This document shows positions 1-4,621 of a stretch of DNA of 5,410 nt, piece after piece (position 1 is the stretch's first letter; every line of letters starts with the position of its first letter). The stretch is from Firmicutes bacterium UBA5286 (GTDB lineage: Bacteria > Bacillota > Proteinivoracia > UBA4975): positions 12,498 through 17,907 of the forward strand of contig DHSM01000028.1 in assembly GCA_002408465.1 (NCBI GenBank), in the 5' to 3' direction. The translations under genes were made by a program, and so were the position numbers. A model generated the notes under the pieces. That model saw only the letters and a list, made by a program, of their open reading frames with translations, had not been told where the DNA came from and did not search any database.

Positions 1-1157
1 TTGACCAGCACTGCTGGGGTGCCTGCATCAGCAGAACCGCTGACCAGGTCGGCAAGACTGGCGATGACGTCTTCCAGACGCCGGGGAGTAGTCCCTTCAG
101 TTTCTGATTGATTCCGGTTTTCGGCGAGTTTATTTTTTAACTTATCTTCGATTTCACTGACACTCTGGCCTTGCTGATGATAATAATCCACCAGGTACTT
201 ATATTTGAACCCTTCCCGCAAAAGGTTTGTGAACCCGGGAGTGGCGCCAAAGACAGGCTTGGGATCAGCCAGTTCATAAATTTGGGTTGTGGGATCCTTA
301 TAAGCGCCGTCCCCATAGATGATAACCTCTATTTCTTTTCCCGTGACCCCGGCAACCTCCCGCTGCACATCCTGGGCAAAGGCAGAAGAATCCCTGGGGG
401 CCAGTTTTAGCTTATCCCCCGAAGACATGTTGCTGCCCAATAGACCCCATTCCGACCAGGCAATGCGCTTGGGAGAAGAACACAAATCCGCAAGAGTTAT
501 TACCTTGACCTTGTTGGCCAAACACCGCAGAGTCTTTTCCCTCTTGTGAATATCGGCAACGATAACCCCGTCGGGGGAGTGAGTGAGGATATATTCCGGG
601 TCATTGCTGAGGAGAATATTGGCTTTGGCTCCCCGCCCTTCAATAACCTGGCGATAGAGCTGGATATAATCCACTTGTGTAATTGGGTGTTTAAAGTTAT
701 GCCCCGCCAACTCATCCTGAGTGATGGGGTCGGAAATGACCTTGCCCAAGCTGCAGGCAAAATCCTCGCCGATAATTTGATTGCCCACCTCATCCCGGGG
801 CCAGGAAAGCTGCACAACCACTTCCCCCTCCGGCACGGCGGCGGCGATTGCCTCCAGAACCATGACAAAGCGATTGCGACTGGCAATGGGAAAGACCACG
901 CCTACTTTCGCACTGGGGCCAATATGCAAATGCGCCCGAACCTCCTGGGCTATTTCGGCAATGGTTACATAGTTGTTCTGGGACCTGGCCACCACAGATT
1001 CTGTCACACACAATACATCGCCGTCATCAAGCAGCGAATCCTCGTGGCAAGTCTTTACAATCTGGACAATCATAGCCAACAGATCGGAACCAGGAACGAT
1101 TACACCCATCTTCAATCCGAAAGCTGCAGGGCCAATATAGGCAGGCAATTTAGCCAT
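1..1157 (-). CDS. Coenzyme F420-0:gamma-glutamyl ligase (CofE-like) family protein, 3' end cut by window edge
   Basis: An uninterrupted reading frame of 385 codons runs from ATG at 1157 off the left edge. The start is supported by GAGGTG at 1169-1164, about 7 nt upstream. The N-terminus has the CofE-type pattern: a VIVPGSD segment (residues 19-25), then DDGDVLCVTESVVARSQ (44-60), like the 'GD-L ... DGDVlvv-ekivS' core of F420-0 glutamate ligases. Farther on are GDGAYKDP (282-289) followed by ELADP, and near the edge GTTPRR (355-360) with SLADLVSGSADAGTP. I recognise these C-terminal motifs as typical of the long Firmicutes branch of the family. From that resemblance only a short tail should be missing. 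CofE adds glutamate to F420-0 with GTP in F420 producers. Most Firmicutes are not known to make F420, so the substrate here is unknown and could be another gamma-glutamyl acceptor. No signal peptide is seen, so it is probably cytosolic. It is likely transcribed separately from the upstream ato operon. Family assignment is fairly sure; function is not. Confidence 0.85.
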   Translation of the reverse strand, partial: MAKLPAYIGPAAFGLKMGVIVPGSDLLAMIVQIVKTCHEDSLLDDGDVLCVTESVVARSQNNYVTIAEIAQEVRAHLHIGPSAKVGVVFPIASRNRFVMVLEAIAAAVPEGEVVVQLSWPRDEVGNQIIGEDFACSLGKVISDPITQDELAGHNFKHPITQVDYIQLYRQVIEGRGAKANILLSNDPEYILTHSPDGVIVADIHKREKTLRCLANKVKVITLADLCSSPKRIAWSEWGLLGSNMSSGDKLKLAPRDSSAFAQDVQREVAGVTGKEIEVIIYGDGAYKDPTTQIYELADPKPVFGATPGFTNLLREGFKYKYLVDYYHQQGQSVSEIEDKLKNKLAENRNQSETEGTTPRRLEDVIASLADLVSGSADAGTPAVLV

Positions 1158-1195
1158 AACCTTCACCTCAATCTATGTATTGAAAACCGCAAGTT

Positions 1196-1224
1196 ATTGT
1201 ATCATATCCATACTGCATTTTCCA
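1196..1224 (-). promoter_or_regulatory. Candidate extended -10 sigma-A promoter for the CofE-like gene
   Basis: On the minus strand, TGGAAA (1224-1219) and TACAAT (1201-1196) are separated by 17 bp. A TG dinucleotide lies one base before the -10 (TGATACAAT), which is an extended -10 element. This predicts transcription starting near 1189 and a leader of about 32 nt before the ATG at 1157. The -35 is a 4/6 match and the -10 a 5/6 match. A consensus TTGACA at 1258-1253 has no good partner -10 at normal spacing. Confidence 0.5.
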
Positions 1225-1370
1225 TTTCCTATTCGGAGTGAGACCCCTAATCTGTCAATATTTGAGTTGTGTGCGAATTTGACAATAATATTTGCAGTTT
1301 CCGCCACTATCTTGGAACTGACTATACCTGTAATCTTCCCCTAAACAAAACGAAATTACTAAGTTTTTTT

Positions 1371-1394
1371 AACGGCGATAAAAGCAAAGCCGTT
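1371..1394. repeat. Inverted repeat AACGGC-N12-GCCGTT next to a T7 run
   Basis: The arms AACGGC (1371-1376) and GCCGTT (1389-1394) flank a 12-nt A-rich loop. In plus-strand RNA the stem can be extended outward through a U·G pair and three further U-A pairs using the T run at 1364-1370 and GAAA at 1395-1398. The T run lies 5' of the stem in plus-strand RNA and reads as A's on the minus strand. It therefore does not have the layout of an intrinsic terminator in either direction. Its role is unknown. Confidence 0.4.
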
Positions 1395-1487
1395 GAAAGC
1401 GTCAAGGAGTTTACTGCCCATTAAGCAGAGGAAGTTTAGGAAAACCAATACGCCTCTGTTCCCATTGGAAAACCGTCCAAGGAGAGG

Positions 1488-1513
1488 AACAGGGTCTCAG
1501 CTGAGACCCTGTT
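1488..1513 (-). terminator. Perfect 26-bp palindrome after the ato operon, probable terminator or 3'-end hairpin
   Basis: The sequence reads AACAGGGTCTCAG followed directly by its exact reverse complement, giving 13-bp arms centred between 1500 and 1501. It begins 14 nt past the thiolase stop at 1528, as expected for the 3' end of a leftward operon. In the leftward transcript the stem is followed by TTCCTCTCC, which is pyrimidine-rich but not a real U tract, so termination may be inefficient. Rightward, the stem is followed by a T-richer stretch (GTTTCACCTTTATTTTG). It could therefore also stop antisense transcription or act as an RNA-stabilising hairpin. The structure is certain; its role is inferred. 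Confidence 0.6.
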
Positions 1514-1527
1514 TCACCTTTATTTTG

Positions 1528-2706
1528 TTATCTTTGAACTACGACGGCTATACCCATGCCGCCGCCGATGCAAAGGGTGGCGAGGCCGGTCTTGGCATTG
1601 CGCCGCTTCATTTCATAGAGCAGAGTGACGAGAATCCTTGCGCCGCTGGCGCCAATGGGGTGACCCAAGGCAATGGCGCCGCCATTGACATTGATGATGT
1701 CTGTATTCCAGCCCAATTCCTTGTTGACTGCCAGGGACTGGGCGGCAAAGGCTTCGTTGGCTTCGATTAAGTCCAAATCTTCAATAGTAAGCCCGGTCTT
1801 GGTCAGGACCTTGCGCACTGCGCTGACAGGGCCAATACCCATGATCCCAGGATCAACCCCTGCATGGGCAGAGGCGACGAAGGTGGCCAGAGGCTTAATG
1901 CCCAATTCTTTGGCCTTGGTTTCGGTCATGAGAATCAAGGCAGCGGCTCCGTCGTTGATGCCGGAGGCATTGCCGGCAGTAACGGTGCCATCTTTCTTAA
2001 AGGCAGGACGCAGTCTTGCCAGGGAGTCAGCAGTGACTCCTGCTCTGGGGAACTCGTCGGTATCAACGATAACGGGATCGCCCTTGCGCTGGGGAATTTC
2101 AACAGGAATTATTTCTTCGGCAAAGCGCTTGGCAGCGATGGCTTCCTGAGTCTTGCGCTGGCTTTCAGCGGAAAATTCATCCTGCTCACGGCGGCTGATT
2201 TGATATTTCTCCGCCAGGTTTTCAGCGGTAATGCCCATATGCGTATTGCCCATTGCGCACCAGAGGCCGTCCTTAATCATGCCGTCCTCGATAGTGCCAT
2301 TGCCCATTCTGTGCCCCCAGCGGGCCTTGCCGAGATAATAGGGTGCCTGGCTCATGCTCTCAAAGCCGCCGGCCAAGACAATACTGGCTTCTCCGGCAGC
2401 AATGGCCTGGGCTGCCAAGGCAACTGCCCGCAAGCCTGAGCCGCAGACCATGTTCACTGTCATGGCTGTGGATTCAATCGGCAAACCAGCTTTCAAGGCT
2501 GCCTGGCGGGCGGGGTTCTGCCCCTGCCCTCCCTGGAGAACATTGCCCATGATAACTTCGTCCACCTGACTAGCTTCAATTCCCGCTCTGTTCATGGCCT
2601 CCCGGAATGCTATTTCGGCGAGAGCCACAGCGCTTAGGTCTTTCAGAGCCCCGCCATAGCTGCCTACGGGGGTTCTAACTGCAGATGCTATAACTACTTT
2701 CTCCAC
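1528..2706 (-). CDS. atoB: Acetyl-CoA C-acetyltransferase (acetoacetyl-CoA thiolase)
   Basis: This is a 392-residue type II (biosynthetic/degradative) thiolase, the usual length for bacterial acetyl-CoA acetyltransferases. It catalyses reversible condensation of two acetyl-CoA to acetoacetyl-CoA plus CoA in the cytosol. The sequence opens with VVIASAVRTPVGSYGG. The nucleophilic cysteine is Cys88 in NMVCGSGL. NEAFAAQ precedes the catalytic His349 in GGAIALGHPIGASG, and the second cysteine is Cys379 in LCIGGGMG. All catalytic residues are present. The GTG at 2706 is preferred because GGAGG (2719-2715) lies 8 nt upstream and the protein then starts MEKVVIASA as in homologues. The GTG at 2715 overlaps that SD. 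It is the last gene of the operon, 15 nt after the CoA-transferase beta subunit, so its substrate is most likely acetoacetyl-CoA made or used by that enzyme. Names such as thlA or phaA would fit equally well in other organisms. Confidence 0.96.
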   Translation of the reverse strand: MEKVVIASAVRTPVGSYGGALKDLSAVALAEIAFREAMNRAGIEASQVDEVIMGNVLQGGQGQNPARQAALKAGLPIESTAMTVNMVCGSGLRAVALAAQAIAAGEASIVLAGGFESMSQAPYYLGKARWGHRMGNGTIEDGMIKDGLWCAMGNTHMGITAENLAEKYQISRREQDEFSAESQRKTQEAIAAKRFAEEIIPVEIPQRKGDPVIVDTDEFPRAGVTADSLARLRPAFKKDGTVTAGNASGINDGAAALILMTETKAKELGIKPLATFVASAHAGVDPGIMGIGPVSAVRKVLTKTGLTIEDLDLIEANEAFAAQSLAVNKELGWNTDIINVNGGAIALGHPIGASGARILVTLLYEMKRRNAKTGLATLCIGGGMGIAVVVQR

Positions 2707-2714
2707 GTAACACA

Positions 2715-2719
2715 CCTCC
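2715..2719 (-). promoter_or_regulatory. Ribosome binding site GGAGG deciding the thiolase start
   Basis: GGAGG on the minus strand ends 8 nt before the GTG at 2706. An in-frame GTG at 2715 shares its first base with the end of this SD and cannot use it. The site lies in the 15-nt gap after the beta-subunit stop codon, so the thiolase has its own ribosome entry and is also likely coupled to upstream translation. Confidence 0.8.
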
Positions 2720-2721
2720 GT

Positions 2722-3387
2722 TTAATATTCCATCGAGCCGATTTGCTCGGGAACGATCAATTCTGCGCCTGTATTAGCCACTACATCCTCCACTGTGACT
2801 CCAGGAGCCAATTCCTTAAGAACCAGGCCCTCAGCAGTCTTTTCAATGACAGCCATGTCGGTGACAATGTGAGTGACTTGGCCCATGGCAGTCAGGGGCA
2901 GCTTACATTCCTTGAGAATCTTTGGCGAGCCGTCCCTGGCCACATGCTCGGTTGCGACGATGACCTTGCGGGCGCCTACCACTAAGTCCATGGCGCCGCC
3001 CATGCCGGGCACCATCTTGCCAGGCACCATCCAGTTGGCCAAGTTGCCGTTGGCGTCAACTTCCAGAGCTCCCAGTACGGTTGCGTGGACATGTCCGCCC
3101 CGGATAATTGAAAAGGAAGTTGAGCTGTCAAAGCAGCAGCCCCCGGGCAAGATTGTCACCGGCTGGCCGCCGGCGTTGACGATATCTGCATCATATTCGT
3201 GCTCGGCGGGAGCAGGTCCGACCCCCAAAAAACCGTTTTCCGATTGGAGGATGACATGAACTCCGTCGGGGATAAAGTTGGCTACCATAGTCGGCAGCCC
3301 TATGCCTAAGTTAACCACATCGCCATGAGCAAATTCCTTGGCTATGCGGCGGGCGATCATGGCGCGCTTTGCCTGTTTTTCATCCAT
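2722..3387 (-). CDS. atoA: Family I 3-oxoacid/acetate CoA-transferase, beta subunit (AtoA-like)
   Basis: This 221-residue protein matches the beta subunit of the two-subunit family I CoA-transferases closely, including from memory E. coli AtoA over most of its length. It carries the catalytic half of the enzyme. The conserved glutamate that forms the glutamyl-CoA thioester is Glu50 in the QSENGFLG motif (48-55). Other family signatures are NLGIGLPTMVANF (26-38), NAGGQPVTILPGG (71-83), FSIIRGGH (92-99) and NWMVPGKMVPGMGGAMDLV (118-136). Together with the alpha subunit it transfers CoA between acyl-CoA and a free carboxylate. Likely pairs are acetate or butyrate with acetoacetyl-CoA; specificity cannot be read from the sequence. 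The ATG at 3387 is chosen because it gives an MDEKQ start like homologues, with GAAGG 8 nt upstream. A GTG at 3396 is in frame but overlaps the alpha gene and is less well spaced. Only 1 nt separates it from the alpha stop, which suggests translational coupling and equal subunit amounts. Confidence 0.96.
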   Translation of the reverse strand: MDEKQAKRAMIARRIAKEFAHGDVVNLGIGLPTMVANFIPDGVHVILQSENGFLGVGPAPAEHEYDADIVNAGGQPVTILPGGCCFDSSTSFSIIRGGHVHATVLGALEVDANGNLANWMVPGKMVPGMGGAMDLVVGARKVIVATEHVARDGSPKILKECKLPLTAMGQVTHIVTDMAVIEKTAEGLVLKELAPGVTVEDVVANTGAELIVPEQIGSMEY

Positions 3388-3388
3388 C

Positions 3389-4042
3389 TTATTCACCTTC
3401 CCTTACCAGGTAGTCAACAAAAATACCCGGAGTGACGACGTGGTCAGGATCTATTTCACCTGTTTCCACAATCTCCTCGACCTCAGCTAATACCAACTTG
3501 GCGGCCATAGCTTGCAGGGGATTGAAGTTGCGGGCTGAACGCCTGTAGACCAGGTTGCCGTGGCGGTCCGCTTTATGGGCCTTAATGATTGCCACATCAG
3601 CAAAGATGGGCTTGGCGAGAATATACTGTTTACCGTCAATAGTAACAACTTCATTGCCTTCCTGGGCCACAGTTCCCAGACCTGTTGGCGTCAGCACGCC
3701 ACCTAATCCGGAACCTGCTGCCCGAATTTGTTCTGCCAGAGTTCCCTGGGGAATCAGCTGAACTTCCATTTCACCGGCATTCATTTGTTGCCCGGTGGGG
3801 GGGTTGGTACCAATGTGGGAAGCAATTACCTTGCTTACCTGGCGATTGACAACCAATCTGCCAATCCCTTTGTCTGGAAAACCAGTGTCATTGGCAATTA
3901 CAGTTAAATTGCCGGTTCCCAACTCAACCAATTTTCCAATGATACCATGGGGGCTGCCTACGGCCAAAAAACCGCCGATCATAACACGGCTGCCTGGTTC
4001 AATCATGCGGGCAGCCTGTTCAAAATTAATAATCGGTTTCAC
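3389..4042 (-). CDS. atoD: Family I 3-oxoacid/acetate CoA-transferase, alpha subunit (AtoD-like)
   Basis: This 217-residue protein is the alpha subunit partner of the downstream beta subunit and is close in length to E. coli AtoD (about 220). Family motifs are VMIGGFLAVGSP (20-31), VIANDTGFPDKGIG (48-61), VIASHIGTNPPTG (72-84) and IPQGTLAEQIRAAGSGLGG (97-115), followed by LTPTGLGT. Near the C-terminus are RSARNFNPL and the DPDHVVTPGIFVDYL segment. It shapes the CoA-binding half of the active site; the catalytic glutamate is on the other subunit. The GTG at 4042 is chosen because GGAGG lies 7 nt upstream and the protein then begins MKPIINFEQA, as expected. The frame stays open upstream to a TTG at 4087, but the extra residues are not family-like and neither the TTG nor the ATG at 4078 has a well-spaced SD. 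It is the first gene of the operon. Confidence 0.95.
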   Translation of the reverse strand: MKPIINFEQAARMIEPGSRVMIGGFLAVGSPHGIIGKLVELGTGNLTVIANDTGFPDKGIGRLVVNRQVSKVIASHIGTNPPTGQQMNAGEMEVQLIPQGTLAEQIRAAGSGLGGVLTPTGLGTVAQEGNEVVTIDGKQYILAKPIFADVAIIKAHKADRHGNLVYRRSARNFNPLQAMAAKLVLAEVEEIVETGEIDPDHVVTPGIFVDYLVREGE

Positions 4043-4049
4043 CCAAACA

Positions 4050-4054
4050 CCTCC
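4050..4054 (-). promoter_or_regulatory. Ribosome binding site GGAGG deciding the atoD start
   Basis: GGAGG on the minus strand ends 7 nt before the GTG at 4042, ideal spacing for a Firmicute. It lies inside the longer open frame that reaches 4087. This is the main reason to shorten the gene by 15 codons relative to the longest frame. Confidence 0.8.
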
Positions 4055-4126
4055 ATCGTTAGTAAAATCCTTATACATATTCTCCAATCCCGGAGGAAGT
4101 TCCTGCCCCCTGTACTAAAAACTTCA

Positions 4127-4153
4127 TCTATAAAGATTTCCACAAATAATCAA
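4127..4153 (-). promoter_or_regulatory. Weak candidate promoter for the ato operon
   Basis: On the minus strand, TTGATT (4153-4148) and TATAGA (4132-4127) are separated by only 15 bp, and each is an imperfect match to the sigma-A consensus. I saw no -24/-12 sigma-54 element (GG...GC at the right spacing) in 4043-4230, although ato operons in some proteobacteria use sigma-54. An 11-bp odd palindrome, AGGAA-G-TTCCT at 4094-4104, lies in the presumed leader and could be an operator. The true ato promoter remains uncertain. Confidence 0.22.
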
Positions 4154-4161
4154 AGATTGTA

Positions 4162-4190
4162 TTGCATTGGGATTTTCCTTAGAGTATAAT
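4162..4190 (+). promoter_or_regulatory. Sigma-A promoter for the zinc-ribbon gene
   Basis: TTGCAT (4162-4167) and a perfect TATAAT (4185-4190) are separated by 17 bp on the plus strand. The predicted start is near 4197, giving a leader of about 104 nt before the GTG at 4301. It is the best promoter match I saw in the window. It faces the only rightward gene and lies in the intergenic region shared with the leftward ato operon. Confidence 0.8.
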
Positions 4191-4236
4191 ACTGGAGAAC
4201 CCTGAAAATTAGTTGGCTGTCTCCCAGGTAAATCTA

Positions 4237-4290
4237 CTCCTTTGTTAGGTTTATTCCCGGATGCCAGTCCAAACAGGGCAAACAAAGGAG
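4237..4290 (+). promoter_or_regulatory. Leader hairpin that can mask the zinc-ribbon gene's Shine-Dalgarno
   Basis: CTCCTTTGTT (4237-4246) is the exact reverse complement of AACAAAGGAG (4281-4290), giving a 10-bp stem. Its 3' arm contains nearly all of the SD of the downstream gene (AAAGGAGG, 4284-4291). The 34-nt loop can fold further, with GTTT (4249-4252) pairing AAAC (4271-4274) and GGA (4259-4261) pairing TCC (4268-4270). If the stem forms, ribosome access to the GTG at 4301 would be reduced. No known riboswitch class was recognised. The pairing is seen directly; the regulatory role is inferred. Confidence 0.5.
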
Positions 4291-4291
4291 G
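4284..4291 (+). promoter_or_regulatory. Ribosome binding site AAAGGAGG for the GTG-started zinc-ribbon gene
   Basis: AAAGGAGG is a near-perfect anti-16S match ending 9 nt before the GTG at 4301. There is no ATG in this frame near the start, so this site fixes the GTG as the initiation codon. Most of it is buried in the stem of the leader hairpin. Confidence 0.85.
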
Positions 4292-4300
4292 TTTTATTAA

Positions 4301-4573
4301 GTGGAGTACACCGACAAGACCCTACAGTGCCGTGATTGCGGAGCCGATTTTATCTTTACCGCAGGCGAACAAGAATTCTACGCAGAAAAAGGTTTCACCA
4401 ATGAACCCGGACGCTGCAACGATTGCCGTTCCCGCAGGCGCCGTGAACGTTCCGGCGGCAACCGTGAAATGCACACTGCCATCTGCGCCGAATGCGGCGC
4501 CGAAACCCAAGTGCCATTCAAACCCACCACCGGCAAACCTGTTTACTGCAGCGCTTGCTTTACCCGTCGCTAG
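4301..4573 (+). CDS. Small double zinc-ribbon protein (CxxC-x25-CxxC plus CxxC-x17-CxxC)
   Basis: This is a 90-residue basic protein with two four-cysteine zinc-ribbon modules. The first is Cys10/Cys13 and Cys39/Cys42 (CRDC, CNDC), enclosing FIFTAGEQEFYAEKGF, as in the 'probable zinc-ribbon' family found in Firmicutes and other anaerobes. The second is Cys62/Cys65 and Cys83/Cys86 (CAEC, CSAC) with exactly 17 residues between the pairs. That matches the CxxC-x17-CxxC domain, with its typical ETQVPFKPTTGKPVYC core. An arginine-rich linker (RSRRRRER, 43-50) joins the two modules. All eight cysteines are present, so it probably binds two zinc ions. The linker suggests nucleic acid or ribosome contact, but the family has no established function known to me. 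It is a single-gene unit with its own promoter, a strong SD and a terminator at its stop codon. Identity is confident; role is unknown. Confidence 0.92.
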   Translation: MEYTDKTLQCRDCGADFIFTAGEQEFYAEKGFTNEPGRCNDCRSRRRRERSGGNREMHTAICAECGAETQVPFKPTTGKPVYCSACFTRR

Positions 4574-4613
4574 GAATTAAAAAAACCGGAGAAATCCGGT
4601 TTTTTTAATTCCT
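4572..4613. terminator. Bidirectional rho-independent terminator between convergent genes
   Basis: A perfect inverted repeat has 19-bp arms (4572-4590 and 4595-4613) and a GAAA tetraloop (4591-4594). The GC core is CCGGA/TCCGG, flanked by A7 on the left and T7 on the right. Either transcript therefore ends in a short stem followed by U's. The left arm overlaps the TAG of the zinc-ribbon gene (4571-4573). The right arm ends 8 nt before the end of the leftward acetyltransferase gene. It serves both convergent genes. Confidence 0.95.
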
Positions 4614-4621
4614 AATTTAAC

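Larger units (their letters stand above)
1158..1487. other. Intergenic stretch without a convincing gene
   Basis: This 330-bp gap separates the end of the ato operon from the CofE-like gene, both read leftward. It is visibly more AT-rich than the flanking genes near 1160-1380. It contains the candidate promoter at 1196-1224 and an inverted repeat at 1371-1394. Two weaker inverted pairs are CAGAGG/CCTCTG (1426-1431 and 1453-1458) and CCAAT/ATTGG (1445-1449 and 1464-1468). On the minus strand an open frame from a GTG near 1300 ends at a TAA near 1193, giving roughly 35 residues. It has no SD worth noting and no recognisable family, so I do not call it a gene. No tRNA or clear riboswitch was seen. 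Confidence 0.6.

Noticed and set aside
500..1011. Two minus-strand open frames (500-886 and 790-1011)
   Set aside because: They are in other frames of the CofE-like gene and give Arg/Gly/Trp-rich products without family resemblance.
546..1241. Plus-strand open frame of 231 codons
   Set aside because: It lies antisense to the CofE-like gene, which has family motifs throughout and a proper SD. The plus-strand product is rich in H, N and Q, looks like no family, and has no SD. It is a shadow frame.
1193..1330. Possible small leftward peptide or transposase remnant in the intergenic gap
   Set aside because: The frame is short, has no SD and no recognisable motif, and ends within the candidate promoter of the CofE-like gene.
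1371..1410. Resemblance to a c-di-GMP-I (GEMM) riboswitch: GCAAAGCC followed by GTTGAAAGCG
   Set aside because: The second conserved half, the GAAA-capped P2 pairing and the GNRA receptor are not found, and no rightward gene follows. The likeness is limited to short A/G-rich words.
1864..2439. Plus-strand open frame of 191 codons opposite the thiolase
   Set aside because: It is an antisense shadow of a thiolase with intact catalytic residues. The product is not family-like.
4040..4087. Longer atoD start at TTG 4087 or ATG 4078
   Set aside because: The added residues are not family-like and SD spacing is poor. The GTG at 4042 has GGAGG at 7 nt and restores the usual N-terminus.
4043..4230. 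Sigma-54 promoter for the ato operon
   Set aside because: I looked for the paired GG and GC elements at -24/-12 spacing on the minus strand and found none.
4242..4580. Plus-strand open frame of 112 codons overlapping the zinc-ribbon gene
   Set aside because: It is in another frame, starts inside the leader hairpin, has no SD and yields a Pro/Ala-rich product. The zinc-ribbon frame has eight ordered cysteines and a strong SD.
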